Below are positions 8,166 to 20,500 of a DNA stretch of 64,000 nt, in pieces. Within the stretch, counting starts at the first letter, position 1. Every line of letters begins with the position of its first letter. Both the position numbers and the translations under genes were made by a program. This stretch comes from Pseudacidovorax intermedius (lineage in GTDB: Bacteria; Pseudomonadota; Gammaproteobacteria; Burkholderiales; Burkholderiaceae_C): the NCBI RefSeq assembly GCF_003350475.1, contig NZ_QQAV01000004.1, positions 62,001 to 126,000 of the forward strand, in the 5' to 3' direction. Under the pieces are notes generated by a model. That model ran no database searches, was not told where the DNA came from, and saw only the letters and a program-made list of their open reading frames with translations.

Positions 8166-10718
8166 ATGTGTTCGCTGCTCGACACCTTCTCCTGGCAGGA
8201 GGTCCGCCACCATCCGTGGCGCCATCTGGCGGCCGTGCTGGCCGTCATGCTGGGCGTGGCGCTGGCGTTCTCGGTGCATTTGATCAACAACTCGGCGCTG
8301 GACGAATTCCAGCGGGCGACGCGCACCGTCAACGGCCAGCCGGATCTGGAGGTGCGTGCGGTGCAGGGCGACCTGGACGAAGCCCTGTTCGGGCAGTTGG
8401 CCGGCCTGAGGCAGGTGGCGCTGCTCAGTCCGGTGCTGGAGGCGCAGGTGCTGTTGCGCACCCGCGAAGGCAGGCTGACCAGCCTGCGCCTGCTTGGCTT
8501 GGACGCGCTGGTGCTGCCCGCCATTTCGCCTTCGCTGATGCCCATGCCCTTTCCGGGCCGGGGTGACGATCGGCTGGCCATGCTGCTGCCGGAACGCGCC
8601 TTCCTCAACGCGGCAGCGCGGCAATCGCTCGGCAGCGGTGCCGAGCAGCTCGAACTCCGCATGCCGGATGGCGCAGCCCGACAGCTCGACATTGCCGGCA
8701 CCGTTGCGGCCGCCGGCTCGCCGCTGGCCGTGATGGACATCGGTGCCGCACAGGCCCTCCTGGGCCGGCAGGGGCGCCTGAGCCGCATCGACCTGCGCCT
8801 GGCGCCCGGCACCGACCGCGAGGCGCTCGCCCAGGCCATCCGCGCCCTGCCCGCCTGGACGCCTGCCCTGCGGCTTGCCGAGCCGGCCGACGAGGCCCAG
8901 CGCATCGGCAACCTCTCCAGGGCTTACCGCGTGAACCTCACGGTGTTGGCGCTGGTGGCGCTGTTCACGGGCGCCTTCCTGGTCTTCTCGGTGCTGGCCC
9001 TGTCGGTGGCCAAGCGTGCGCAGCAGTTCGCTCTGCTCGGCGTGCTGGGGCTGACCGCGCGGCAGCGGCTGCGCCTGGTGCTGGCCGAGTCGCTGGCGCT
9101 GGGGGCCGTCGGCAGCGCCGCGGGTCTGGCACTCGGCCTGGCGCTGGCCTGGGCCGCCCTCCGGCTGCTCGGCGGCGACCTGGGCGGTGGCTACTTCCGC
9201 GACGTGACACCGCCCCTGCGCGTCGACCCGGCGGCCACGCTCGCCTATGGCGTGCTGGGCACGCTGGCCGCATTGGCCGGCGGCTGGTGGCCGGCGCGCG
9301 CCGCGCAACGGCTGCCCGAGGCGCAGACGCTCAAGGGCCTGGGCGACGCCTCGGGCCGGGGCGGGCGCCTGTGGCCGGCCCTCGCCCTGATGGGCACCGG
9401 CGGCGCCCTCGCCTTGGTCCCACCGATCCTGGGCATGCCGCTGGCCGCCTATGCCTCGGTGGCCTTGCTGCTGGTCGGCGGCATCGCCACCCTGCCATGG
9501 CTAATCCAGGTCCTCTACGGCTGGCTGGCTCCGCGGCTTGCAGGCCGGCTGCTGCCCCTGATGGCGATCGAGCGCGCCCGGCGCATGCGCGGCACCGCCG
9601 CCATCGCCCTGAGCGGGGTCGTGGCTAGCCTGGCGCTGTCGGTAGCGCTCACTGTCATGGTCGCGAGCTTCCGCGAATCGGTCACGCGCTGGCTGGACGT
9701 CGTGCTGCCGGCCGACCTCTATGTCCGCGCGGCCGGCGCCGCAACGGGCGAACTGGCGCCGTTCGACGCCGACTTCGTGGCGGCCGCGCAGGCGATCCCC
9801 GGGGTGGTGCGGGTCGCGCCGCAACGCATCCGACTGCTGCAACTGGATCCGGCGGCACCCGCCGTGAGCCTGCTCGCCCGCCCCATCGATCCGGGCGCGC
9901 CCGGCGACAGCCTGCCGCTGACCGGGCCGACGCTGTCCGCACCGCCCGGCCGCATCCCTGTCTACGTCAGCGAGCCCATGCTGTCGCTGCATGGCGCGCG
10001 CGTGGGCGGCACGCTGGTGTCGCTCGATGCGGCATTCGGACTTCCGGCGGGCCGCTTCTTCGTGGCCGGCGTGTGGCGGGACTACGCACGACAGTTCGGC
10101 GCCATTGCGATCAGCCGGGATGACTACCAGGCCCTGACCGGCGATGGCGCGGCCAGCGAGCTGTCGCTCTGGCAGGCCGCCGATGCGGACGAAGCACGCA
10201 TCCGCCAGGCGCTGGACGGGCTCGCGCGCGTCCGGCTCGGTGCGGCTGACGCGCTGGACACCGCATCGACCGCACAGCTGCGCGCGGTGTCGCTGCGCAT
10301 CTTCGACCGCAGCTTTGCGGTGACCTACTGGCTGCAGGCCGTGGCCATTGCCATCGGCCTGTTCGGCATCGCGGCCAGCTTCAGCGCGCAGGTGCTCGCG
10401 CGGCGCAAGGAATTCGGCCTTCTGGCGCACCTCGGCTTCATGCCAAGCCAGGTTCGCCGCCTCGTTGCGGGCGAAGGCGCCGCCTGGACCGGCATTGGCG
10501 CGCTGGCAGGACTGGGGCTGGGCATCGCCGTGGCTGCCGTGCTGGTGAAGGTGGTCAATCCACAGAGCTTCCGCTGGACGATGGACATGCTGCTGCCACC
10601 TGGACGGCTGGCCGCACTCTGCATGGCGGTGATCGGGGCAGGAACACTCACCGCCTGGTTCTCCGCACGTGCCGCCGCCTCGCAGGACATGGTGCTGGCG
10701 GTCAAGGAGGACTGGTAG
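8166..10718 (+). CDS. FtsX-type ABC transporter permease (YbbP-like)
   Basis: An 850-residue inner-membrane permease with two MacB/FtsX units. A first membrane helix near residues 18-38 is followed by a periplasmic domain, a block of three helices around residues 255-350 and a fourth near 360-385. A second half repeats this pattern, ending with three helices in the last 120 residues. This 8-10 helix duplicated layout is that of YbbP and LolC/E-like proteins. Its ATPase is most likely the one at 6558-7286. Members have been linked to lipoprotein or toxic-compound export; the substrate here is not known. Initiation is at ATG 8166 with no Shine-Dalgarno sequence. Confidence 0.85.
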   Translation: MCSLLDTFSWQEVRHHPWRHLAAVLAVMLGVALAFSVHLINNSALDEFQRATRTVNGQPDLEVRAVQGDLDEALFGQLAGLRQVALLSPVLEAQVLLRTREGRLTSLRLLGLDALVLPAISPSLMPMPFPGRGDDRLAMLLPERAFLNAAARQSLGSGAEQLELRMPDGAARQLDIAGTVAAAGSPLAVMDIGAAQALLGRQGRLSRIDLRLAPGTDREALAQAIRALPAWTPALRLAEPADEAQRIGNLSRAYRVNLTVLALVALFTGAFLVFSVLALSVAKRAQQFALLGVLGLTARQRLRLVLAESLALGAVGSAAGLALGLALAWAALRLLGGDLGGGYFRDVTPPLRVDPAATLAYGVLGTLAALAGGWWPARAAQRLPEAQTLKGLGDASGRGGRLWPALALMGTGGALALVPPILGMPLAAYASVALLLVGGIATLPWLIQVLYGWLAPRLAGRLLPLMAIERARRMRGTAAIALSGVVASLALSVALTVMVASFRESVTRWLDVVLPADLYVRAAGAATGELAPFDADFVAAAQAIPGVVRVAPQRIRLLQLDPAAPAVSLLARPIDPGAPGDSLPLTGPTLSAPPGRIPVYVSEPMLSLHGARVGGTLVSLDAAFGLPAGRFFVAGVWRDYARQFGAIAISRDDYQALTGDGAASELSLWQAADADEARIRQALDGLARVRLGAADALDTASTAQLRAVSLRIFDRSFAVTYWLQAVAIAIGLFGIAASFSAQVLARRKEFGLLAHLGFMPSQVRRLVAGEGAAWTGIGALAGLGLGIAVAAVLVKVVNPQSFRWTMDMLLPPGRLAALCMAVIGAGTLTAWFSARAAASQDMVLAVKEDW

Positions 10719-10843
10719 CGGCCCCAGCGTCGGGCGCGGCTCAGGTCCACCGCCTCTGGAGGGGGGCGCGACGCCACCACGATCTGGCGCCGGCAGCACG
10801 CCGAAACGCCGTCACTGGCACCAAGGATGGAAAAGGGGCAGGC

Positions 10844-10895
10844 ACAAAACAAAACCGCCTTGCTGGACTCCCGTGAGGGGCAGACAAGGCGGTCT
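10844..10895 (-). terminator. terminator of the tRNA-Gly operon
   Basis: Read on the minus strand, ACCGCCTTG (complement of 10885-10893) pairs with CAAGGCGGT (complement of 10854-10862) and is followed by TTTGTTTTG. It lies just after the third tRNA, where transcription of the array should end. The loop is 22 nt and could hold a second small stem. Confidence 0.75.
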
Positions 10896-10907
10896 TGGAC
10901 CTGAGAC

Positions 10908-10983
10908 TGGAGCGGGAAAACGGTCTCGAACCGTCGACCTCAACCTTGGCAAGGTTGCGCTCTACCAACTGAGCTATTCCCGC
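10908..10983 (-). tRNA. tRNA-Gly(GCC), copy 3 in transcription order
   Basis: A 76-nt cloverleaf with encoded CCA. The anticodon loop TTGCCAA between CAACC and GGTTG gives anticodon GCC (glycine). The D-arm AGCTCAGTTGGTAGAGC and T-arm GGTTCGAGACC are normal. It is identical to the two other copies. Confidence 0.98.
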
Positions 10984-11026
10984 GTCTTGATCGGGCTGCA
11001 AGAAGCCTTGCGGCTTCCTCCAAAAA
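10984..11026 (-). repeat. tRNA-Gly spacer repeat with hairpin, copy A
   Basis: This 43-nt spacer between tRNA copies 2 and 3 shares its ends with the other spacer (11103-11149): both begin GTCTTGATCGG and both hold GAAGCC-TTGC-GGCTTC (plus-strand reading), a 6-bp stem with a 4-nt loop. The duplicated layout shows that the array grew by tandem duplication of a tRNA-plus-spacer unit. The hairpin may guide processing of the primary transcript. Confidence 0.7.
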
Positions 11027-11102
11027 TGGAGCGGGAAAACGGTCTCGAACCGTCGACCTCAACCTTGGCAAGGTTGCGCTCTACCAACTGAGCTATTCCC
11101 GC
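11027..11102 (-). tRNA. tRNA-Gly(GCC), copy 2
   Basis: A 76-nt tRNA with encoded CCA and anticodon GCC, identical in sequence to the copies on either side. Confidence 0.98.
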
Positions 11103-11149
11103 GTCTTGATCGGACGCTGGAAGAAGCCTTGCGGCTTCCTCCTTAAAAC
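11103..11149 (-). repeat. tRNA-Gly spacer repeat with hairpin, copy B
   Basis: This 47-nt spacer between tRNA copies 1 and 2 has the same GAAGCC-TTGC-GGCTTC hairpin as spacer A. It differs mainly by a few added bases before the hairpin and at its end. Confidence 0.7.
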
Positions 11150-11225
11150 TGGAGCGGGAAAACGGTCTCGAACCGTCGACCTCAACCTTGGCAAGGTTGC
11201 GCTCTACCAACTGAGCTATTCCCGC
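11150..11225 (-). tRNA. tRNA-Gly(GCC), copy 1
   Basis: A 76-nt tRNA with encoded CCA and anticodon GCC. It is the promoter-proximal copy of three identical genes. Confidence 0.98.
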
Positions 11226-11240
11226 AGAACCGAGCCTTAG

Positions 11241-11270
11241 ATTATAGGGCTCTTTTTCGGGCCAATGCAA
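11241..11270 (-). promoter_or_regulatory. sigma70 promoter of the tRNA-Gly array
   Basis: On the minus strand a perfect TATAAT (complement of 11241-11246) lies 15 nt before tRNA copy 1. A weaker -35, TTGCAT (complement of 11265-11270), stands 18 nt upstream of it. The promoter sits in the gap after lon. Confidence 0.75.
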
Positions 11271-11288
11271 GCACCAGCCCCAAATTCT

Positions 11289-13724
<2,436 letters not shown>

Positions 13725-13735
13725 GGTGTTCCTCT

Positions 13736-15004
13736 TCAGGCCTTCTTGGCCGCCTCGCGATAGACGAGAAGCGGCGCCTTGTTTTCTTCGATGGTCGACT
13801 CGTCGACCACCACCTTTTCCACGTTGGACGCCGTGGGAAGATCGAACATGGTGTCGATCAGGGCACCTTCAAGGATGGAGCGCAGACCGCGCGCACCGGT
13901 CTTGCGTGCCAGCGCCTTGCGGGCCACGGCGCGCAGGGCGGCCGGACGCACCTCCAGCTCCACGCCTTCCATCTGCAGCAGCTTGGCGAACTGCTTGACG
14001 ACGGCGTTGCGCGGCTCGGTCAGGATCTGCACCAGCGCGTCCTCGCTCAGCTCGGCCAGCGAGGCCACCACCGGCAGACGGCCGACCAGCTCCGGAATGA
14101 TGCCGAACTTGATCAGGTCCTCGGGCTCGACCTCGCCGAACACCTCGGTCAGGCTGCGCTGCTGCTTGCTGCGCACCAGGGCACCGAAGCCGATGCCCGA
14201 CGCCTCGGTACGCGCTTCGATCACCTTCTCCAGGCCGGCGAAGGCGCCGCCGCAGATGAACAGGATGTTGGTCGTATCGATCTGCAGGAAATCCTGGTTG
14301 GGATGCTTGCGCCCGCCCTGCGGCGGAACGCTGGCCATGGTGCCTTCGATCAGCTTGAGCAGCGCCTGCTGGACGCCCTCGCCGGACACGTCGCGGGTGA
14401 TGCTCGGGTTGTCGGACTTGCGCGAGATCTTGTCGATCTCGTCGATGTAGACGATGCCGCGCTGGGCGCGTTCGACGTCGTAATTGCAGCTCTGCAGCAG
14501 CTTCTGGATGATGTTCTCGACGTCCTCGCCCACGTAGCCCGCCTCCGTCAGCGTGGTGGCGTCCGCCATGACGAAAGGCACGTCGAGTTGGCGGGCCAGC
14601 GTCTGGGCCAGCAGCGTCTTGCCGGAGCCGGTCGGACCGATGAGCAGGATGTTGCTCTTGGACAGCTCGACGTCCTCGCCCTTGGCCCGTTCCTTGTGCT
14701 TGAGGCGCTTGTAGTGGTTGTAGACCGCCACCGCGAGCATGCGCTTGGCAGCCTCCTGGCCGATCACGTAGTTGTCGAGGTTGCCCTTGATCTCGGTCGG
14801 CGTCGGCAGATCGCCGCGGCCCTGCTCGCGCGCATCGCCGCCCGCGGGCAGTTCGTCGCGGATGATCTCATTGCACAGGTCGATGCACTCGTCGCAGATG
14901 AAAACGGAAGGGCCGGCGATCAGCTTCTTGACCTCGTGCTGGCTCTTGCCGCAGAAGGAGCAATAAAGCGTTTTCTCGCTGGAAGAGCCTTTTTTCTCGG
15001 CCAT
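13736..15004 (-). CDS. clpX: ATP-dependent Clp protease ATPase subunit ClpX
   Basis: A 422-residue AAA+ unfoldase that feeds substrates into ClpP. The ATG at 15004 is chosen because it starts ClpX directly; an in-frame ATG ten codons upstream gives no family sequence. The N-terminal C4 zinc-binding domain uses the pairs in CSFC and CDEC. Walker A is [12 protein letters not shown] (about residue 125), Walker B is [10 protein letters not shown], and the ClpP-docking loop region lies near IGFGAL. A TATCAT hexamer (complement of 15034-15039) about 30 nt upstream is a candidate -10, so clpX-lon may have a promoter separate from clpP; a terminator hairpin lies between clpP and clpX. Confidence 0.97.
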   Translation of the reverse strand: MAEKKGSSSEKTLYCSFCGKSQHEVKKLIAGPSVFICDECIDLCNEIIRDELPAGGDAREQGRGDLPTPTEIKGNLDNYVIGQEAAKRMLAVAVYNHYKRLKHKERAKGEDVELSKSNILLIGPTGSGKTLLAQTLARQLDVPFVMADATTLTEAGYVGEDVENIIQKLLQSCNYDVERAQRGIVYIDEIDKISRKSDNPSITRDVSGEGVQQALLKLIEGTMASVPPQGGRKHPNQDFLQIDTTNILFICGGAFAGLEKVIEARTEASGIGFGALVRSKQQRSLTEVFGEVEPEDLIKFGIIPELVGRLPVVASLAELSEDALVQILTEPRNAVVKQFAKLLQMEGVELEVRPAALRAVARKALARKTGARGLRSILEGALIDTMFDLPTASNVEKVVVDESTIEENKAPLLVYREAAKKA

Positions 15005-15047
15005 GAACGGATGCCCAAAACAGTAATGAACCAATGATAGCGAAAGG

Positions 15048-15083
15048 AAAAACGGCGTTTTCCGCAGGGAAAAACGCCGTTTT
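15048..15083 (-). terminator. bidirectional hairpin between clpP and clpX
   Basis: AAAAACGGCG (15048-15057) pairs with CGCCGTTTTT (15074-15083), with further TTTTCC/GGAAAA pairing inside. A run of A and T flanks both sides, so it can terminate in either direction. It would stop or reduce read-through from clpP into clpX. Confidence 0.85.
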
Positions 15084-15123
15084 TCCTAGGACGGACACCG
15101 GCATTACCGCCGGTGCGCCCGCA

Positions 15124-15732
15124 TCAGCCGCGCCGCGAGATGACCTGGTCGACGATGCCGTAGTCCTTGGCTTCGTCGGCGGTCATGTAGTAGTCGCGCT
15201 CGGTGTCGTTCTTGATCTTCTCCAGCGGCTGGCCCGTGCGCTCGGCCAGGATGCGGTTCATCTGGTCCTTGGTACGCAGGATGTCGCGCGCCTGGATCTC
15301 GATGTCCGTGGCCTGGCCGCGGGCACCGCCCAGCACCTGGTGGATCATGACCTTGGAGTTGGGCAGCGAGTAGCGCTTGCCGGGCGCGCCAGCCGCCAGC
15401 AGGAAGGCGCCCATGCTGGCCGCGAAGCCCAGGCACATGGTCGACACGTCGGGCTTGATGAACTGCATGGTGTCGTAGATCGACATGCCCGCCGTCACGC
15501 TGCCGCCCGGCGAGTTGATGTACAGCGAGATGTCCTTGTCCGGGTTCTCGCTTTCCAGGAACAGCAGCTGCGCGACCACCAGATTGGCGGTCTGATCGTT
15601 GACCTCGCCCACCAGGAACACGACGCGCTCCTTGAGCAGGCGCGAGTAGATGTCGAAGGACCGCTCGCCACGGCCCGACTGCTCGATGACCATCGGGATC
15701 AGGCCGAGGGCTTGGGTTTCCTGTGCACTCAT
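15124..15732 (-). CDS. clpP: ATP-dependent Clp protease proteolytic subunit ClpP
   Basis: A 202-residue serine peptidase that forms the tetradecameric chamber of ClpXP. The start at 15732 ([13 protein letters not shown]) is backed by GGAG a few bases upstream; the longer frame starting 27 nt earlier lacks support. Catalytic residues are visible: Ser106 in GFAASMGAF, His131 in VMIHQVLGG and Asp in [15 protein letters not shown]. The N-terminal residues before GLIPMVIEQ would be the processed propeptide. A TACAGT hexamer (complement of 15759-15764) upstream is a candidate -10. It lies between tig and clpX in the standard order. Confidence 0.97.
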   Translation of the reverse strand: MSAQETQALGLIPMVIEQSGRGERSFDIYSRLLKERVVFLVGEVNDQTANLVVAQLLFLESENPDKDISLYINSPGGSVTAGMSIYDTMQFIKPDVSTMCLGFAASMGAFLLAAGAPGKRYSLPNSKVMIHQVLGGARGQATDIEIQARDILRTKDQMNRILAERTGQPLEKIKNDTERDYYMTADEAKDYGIVDQVISRRG

Positions 15733-15830
15733 TGGGTTTCTCCGCAAAAGATGGCGCAACTGTACTGCGCCGCATGCCGGGTTTCAGGCGACGGACATTG
15801 CCGCCCGCGAAGCCGGTGCTGGAAAGCAAA

Positions 15831-15860
15831 TGGGGCCTGTGCCGCACGGCACAAGCCCCA
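15831..15860 (-). terminator. terminator after tig
   Basis: TGGGGC-C-TGTGCCG pairs with CGGCACA-A-GCCCCA around a 2-nt centre, a 13-bp stem with one mismatch. On the minus strand the stem is followed by TTTGCTTT. It separates tig from clpP. Confidence 0.7.
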
Positions 15861-15882
15861 CGAAGGAACGATCAGAAGGCAA

Positions 15883-17196
15883 TCAACCTTGCTGCTGCAT
15901 CAGCTCGTCGAAGCCGACGGCCTTGTCGCTGACCTTGGCCTTGCCCAGGACGAATTCGGTCACGTTGTTCTCGATGACCACGGCCTCGACCTCGGCCAGG
16001 CGGCGGTTGTCGCCGTAGTACCAGCGCACCACGTCGGCCGGCTTCTCGTAGCTGGACGCCAGCTCTTCGATGTGGGCCTTGATCTGCTCAGGCTTGGCTT
16101 CGAGGCTGTTGGCACGCACCAGCTCGGCCACCACCAGGCCCAGGCGCACGCGGCGCTCGGCCTGCGGACGGAACACGTCGGCGGGGATCGGGGCCTTGTC
16201 GGCGTCCTTGATGCCGCGCTGCTTGAGCTCGGCACGCGCGCCTTCGACCATGCGGTCGATTTCGGACTGGACCACCGACTTGGGCAGGTCCAGCTCGGAC
16301 TTGGCCAGCAGCGCGTCCATCACGGCCGTCTTGTTGCGCGCCAGCAGGCGGAACTTGACTTCGCGCTCGAGGTTCTTGCGGATGTCGTCACGCAGCGCCT
16401 CGACCGTGCCTTCGCCGATGCCCAGGGACTTGGTGAAGGCCTCGTCGATCTCGGGCAGGTTGGCGGCCTCGATCTTCTTGACGGTGACCATGAAGTCGGC
16501 CTGCTTGCCCGCCACGTCCTTGCCGTGGTAGTCGGCAGGGAAGGCCAGCGGGAAGGTGCGGCTGTCGCCGACCTTCATGCCGCGCACGGCGTCCTCGAAC
16601 TCCTTGAGCATCTGGCCTTCACCGACGATGAACTGGAAGTCCTCGGCCTTGCCGCCCTGGAAGGGCTCGCCGTCGATCTTGCCTTCGAAGTCGACCGTCA
16701 CGCGGTCGCCGTCGGCCGCGGCGCTGTCTTGCGAGCGCAGGCCGAAGGTGCGGCGCTGCTTGCGCAGGATGTCGACGGTGCGGTCGATGGCCTCGTCGGT
16801 CACTTCGGTCGAGACGCGCTCGACCTCGGCTTCGGCCAGGTCGCCGATCTTGACCTCGGGGTAGACCTCGAAGACGGCGTCGAAGGCCACCTGGCCTTCA
16901 GGGGCGCCTTCCTTCTCGGTGATGGTGGGCTGGCCGGCGACGCGCAGCTTGGCCTCGTTGGCGGCCTGCGAGAAGGCCTGGCCGACCTTGTCGTTCATCA
17001 CCTCGTACTGCACCGAGTAGCCGTAGCGCTGGGCCACGACGCTCATGGGCACCTTGCCCGGACGGAAGCCGTCCATCTTGACGGTGCGGGCCAGCCGCTT
17101 GAGCCGCGAATCGACTTCCGCCTGGATCGTCTCCACGGGGAGCGTCAGGGTGATCTTGCGCTCGAGCTTCTCGAGGGTTTCAACGTTCACGGTCAT
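15883..17196 (-). CDS. tig: trigger factor, ribosome-bound chaperone and prolyl isomerase
   Basis: A 437-residue chaperone that binds the ribosome exit site and shelters nascent chains. The ATG at 17196 (MTVNVETLEKLERK) is the family start; the upstream in-frame ATG adds six residues with no support. The ribosome-binding loop has the signature GFRPGKVP (residues 46-53). The PPIase (FKBP-like) domain lies around residues 150-245 (DGDRVTVDFEGKIDG to FPADYHGKDVAGK). The rest is the helical substrate-binding C-domain. It heads the tig-clpP-clpX-lon block and starts 29 nt after the mature end of tRNA-Leu. Confidence 0.96.
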   Translation of the reverse strand: MTVNVETLEKLERKITLTLPVETIQAEVDSRLKRLARTVKMDGFRPGKVPMSVVAQRYGYSVQYEVMNDKVGQAFSQAANEAKLRVAGQPTITEKEGAPEGQVAFDAVFEVYPEVKIGDLAEAEVERVSTEVTDEAIDRTVDILRKQRRTFGLRSQDSAAADGDRVTVDFEGKIDGEPFQGGKAEDFQFIVGEGQMLKEFEDAVRGMKVGDSRTFPLAFPADYHGKDVAGKQADFMVTVKKIEAANLPEIDEAFTKSLGIGEGTVEALRDDIRKNLEREVKFRLLARNKTAVMDALLAKSELDLPKSVVQSEIDRMVEGARAELKQRGIKDADKAPIPADVFRPQAERRVRLGLVVAELVRANSLEAKPEQIKAHIEELASSYEKPADVVRWYYGDNRRLAEVEAVVIENNVTEFVLGKAKVSDKAVGFDELMQQQG

Positions 17197-17225
17197 GGTG
17201 TGAATCTCTTCCAAATGAAGGATGC

Positions 17226-17312
17226 TGGTGCGCGGGGGGGGACTCGAACCCCCACACCATTGCTGGCGTCAGGACCTAAACCTGGTGCGTCTACCAATTT
17301 CGCCACCCGCGC
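17226..17312 (-). tRNA. tRNA-Leu(UAG)
   Basis: An 87-nt class II tRNA with encoded CCA. The acceptor pairs GCGCGGG with CCCGCGC. The anticodon loop reads TTTAGGT between CCAGG and CCTGA-side bases, giving anticodon TAG (reads CUN). A long variable arm follows (GACGCCAGCAATGGTGT) and the T-arm is GGGTTCGAGTCCC. It ends 29 nt before tig and may share its transcript. Confidence 0.97.
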
Positions 17313-17348
17313 AGCTCCGGACTTTTCAGCCGATGGTGGATGATGAAC

Positions 17349-17382
17349 AGGGCGGCCTCGCCGCAAAGGCAGGGCCGCCCTG
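17349..17382. terminator. possible terminator hairpin between the RND operon and tRNA-Leu
   Basis: CAGGGCGGCC (17349-17358) pairs with GGCCGCCCTG (17373-17382) around a 14-nt loop. There is no clear U-tract on either side, so it is a weak or Rho-assisted terminator at best. The rest of the 17313-17521 gap holds no gene that I can see. Confidence 0.4.
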
Positions 17383-17521
17383 ACAACAAACTAGAGGCTT
17401 GGAGCACCGCCTCGGGTGCACCGACGGCCGCGGGGATCACCCGCCACGCACCGCCTGCCTGAAATTGGTCAATCGCGCATTCTAATCGGGTTCGAATGCG
17501 CTTTCGGCCTTGCGCAAGTCC

Positions 17522-20500
17522 CTAATGCGCAGCCGCAGGAGCGGCCGGTGTGTCCGGTTCCGACGGCGCCAAGGCATCGTCGTGGCCGATGCGGAACCAG
17601 GCCGCATACATGGCCGGCAGCGCGAGCAGCGTCAGCGCCGTGGCCACCATCAGCCCACCCATGATGGCGACCGCCATCGGCCCCCAGAACACACTGCGCG
17701 ACAGCGGGATCATCGCCAGCACGGCTGCCGCCGCCGTCAGCACGATCGGTCGCAGCCGCCGTACCGCCGACTCGACGATGGCGCGCCGCGCGGGCACGCC
17801 GGCCGCGCGATCCAGCTCGATCTGGTCGATCAGGATCACCGAATTGCGCTGGATCATCCCCATCAGTGCGATGACGCCCAGCATGGCGACGAAGCCGAAA
17901 GGCCGGTCCAGCAGCAGCAGCGCCGCAGCCACGCCCGCGATGCCCATCGGACCCGTCAGGAAGACCAGCAGCGCCCGGCTGAAGCTGTGCAGCTGCAGCA
18001 TCAGCAGCGTGAAGACGGCGAACAGCATGATCGGAATGCCGGCCATGATCGAGGCCGACCCCTTGCTGCTCTCCTCCACCGCGCCGGCCACTTCGATGCG
18101 CACCGGCGGCTCGCCGCGGGCCTGCCACTTCGCCTCCAGCGCGCGCAGCGCAGGCATCAGCTGCTGGGTGACAGTCGCGCCCTGCATGCCGTCCACCACG
18201 TCGCCCTGCACGGTGACGGCATAGGCGCGGTTCCAGCGCCAGATCACGCCCGGCTCCCACGCGAAATGCGGCTGGGCGATCTGCAAGAGTGGAATGGAGC
18301 GACCGGACGCGGTCGTCACATAGGCATCCGTCAGATCGGAGATCGCATCGCGCTCCTCGCGGGCCTGGCGCAGCACGATGTCGATCAGCTTGTCCTGCTC
18401 GCGGTACTGGCCGATGGGATTGCCGGTGTAGATGCCGCGCGAGGCCTGGGCGATGGACTGGCTGGTCACGCCCAGCGCGCGCGCCTTGGCTTGGTCGACG
18501 TCCATGCGGATCGACTTGATCGACTCGTTCCAGTTGTCGTTGACGCCCACCATCGACGGATTGCTGCGGACCTCGGCCTTGACCTCGTCGGCCAGGCGCC
18601 GCAACGTGGCCGGGTCGTCGCCCACCACGCGGAACTGCACCGGGTACGGCACCGGCGGTCCGCTCGCCAGCAGCTTGACGCGGCCGCGCACCTCCGGAAA
18701 CTCCTGCGCCAGCAGGGTCGGCAGCTGGCGGCGCACGGCGTCGCGGGCCTTCAGGTCCTTGGTCAGCACGATGAACTGGGAGACGTTGCTCTGCGGAAAG
18801 GTCTGGTCCAGCGGCAGGTAGAAGCGCGGGGCGCCCGAGCCGATCCAGGTGGCCACGCTCTGCACGCCTTCCTGCTCCATCAGGCGCCGCTCCAGCCGCT
18901 TGACCACGGCCTCGTTGGCCTCGAAGGCGGTGCCTTCGGGAAACCAGGCGTCGACCATGATCTCCGGCCGGTTCGAGTCGGGAAAGAACTGCTGCTGCAC
19001 CCGCGTCATGCCCAGAATGCCAAGCGCCAGCACGGCCAGCGTGGCGCCGATGGTGATCCAGCGGTGGTTGACGCACCAGCCCACCGCACTGCGGAAGCGG
19101 TTGTAGAAAGGCGTGTCGAAGAGCTCGTGCGGAGGCGCGTCGGGGTCGTGCGGTTTGACCTTGAGCAGCAGCGTGCCGAGGTAGGGGACGAAGTACACCG
19201 ACACGATCCACGACAGCAGCAGCGCGATGACCGTCACCGCGAAGATCGCGAAGGTGTATTCGCCCGTCGTCGACTTGGCGATGCCGATGGGCAGGAAGCC
19301 CGCCGCCGTGATCAGCGTGCCGGTGAGCATCGGCATGGCCGTCACGTCGTAGGCGAAGGTGGCGGCACGGCGCTTGTCGTAGCCCTCCTCCATCTTCCGC
19401 ACCATCATCTCCACCGCGATGATGGCGTCGTCCACCAGAAGGCCCAGGGCGATGATCAGCGAGCCCAGCGAGATCTTGTGCAGCCCGATGCCGAAGTAGT
19501 TCATCGCCAGGAAGGTGACCGACAGCACCAGCGGAATGGTGATGCCCACCACCAGGCCGGGCCGCCAGTCGATGTGCCAGCCGAAGCGTCCGCCCTTGTG
19601 CAGTCCCAGCGCGATGAAGCTCACGCCCAGCACGATGACCACCGCCTCGATCAGCACCTTGACGAACTCGTTGACCGAGGTGGCCACCGTCGCCGGCTGG
19701 TCCTGCACCTGGTCGAGCCGCATGCCGGCGGGCAGCTGGGTGTTGACCTGGGCGACCGTCTCCTGCAGCGCCTTGCCCAGCGCGATGATGTCGCCGCCCT
19801 TCATCATCGAGATGCCCAGCCCGATCACCGGATCGCCCTGGTAGTGCACCTTGACGCTGGGTGGATCGACATAGCCGCGCTCCACGCGCGCGATGTCGCC
19901 CAGCCGCAGCTGGTTGCCCGAGCTGCCGCGGATGGGCATGGCGCGCAGCTGGTCGAGGTCGGTGAACTGGCCGCCGACGCGCACCTGCAGCACGTCCTGC
20001 GGCGATCGGATGGTGCCGGCGCTCTCCACCGCGTTCTGGGCGCCGAGCTGTTGCAGCACGGCATTGAGGTCCAGACCCATCTGGGCCAGCCGCTTCTGCG
20101 AGACCTCGACGAAGACCTTCTCGTCCTGCACGCCGAACTGCTCGACCTTGGCCACGTCCTTCACGCGCAGCAGGCGCAGGCGCAGGTCGTCGGCCACGGT
20201 CTTGAGCTCGGCCGGGCTGAAGCCCTGACCCCGCAGCGCGTAGATCACGCCGTACACGTCGCCGAAGTCGTCGTTGAAGAACGGCCCCTGAATGTTGCCG
20301 GGCAGCGTGTAGCGCATGTCGCCGATCTTCTTGCGCACCGTGTACCAGACCTGCGGCACCTCCGAAGGCCGCGCCGCGTCCTTCAGCTCGAAGACGACCT
20401 GCGACTCGCCGGGCTTGGAGTAGCTGCGGATCTTGTCGGCATAGGGCACTTCCTGCAGCGTGCGCTCGATCTTGTCGGTGACCTGCTCGGCCACCTGCTG

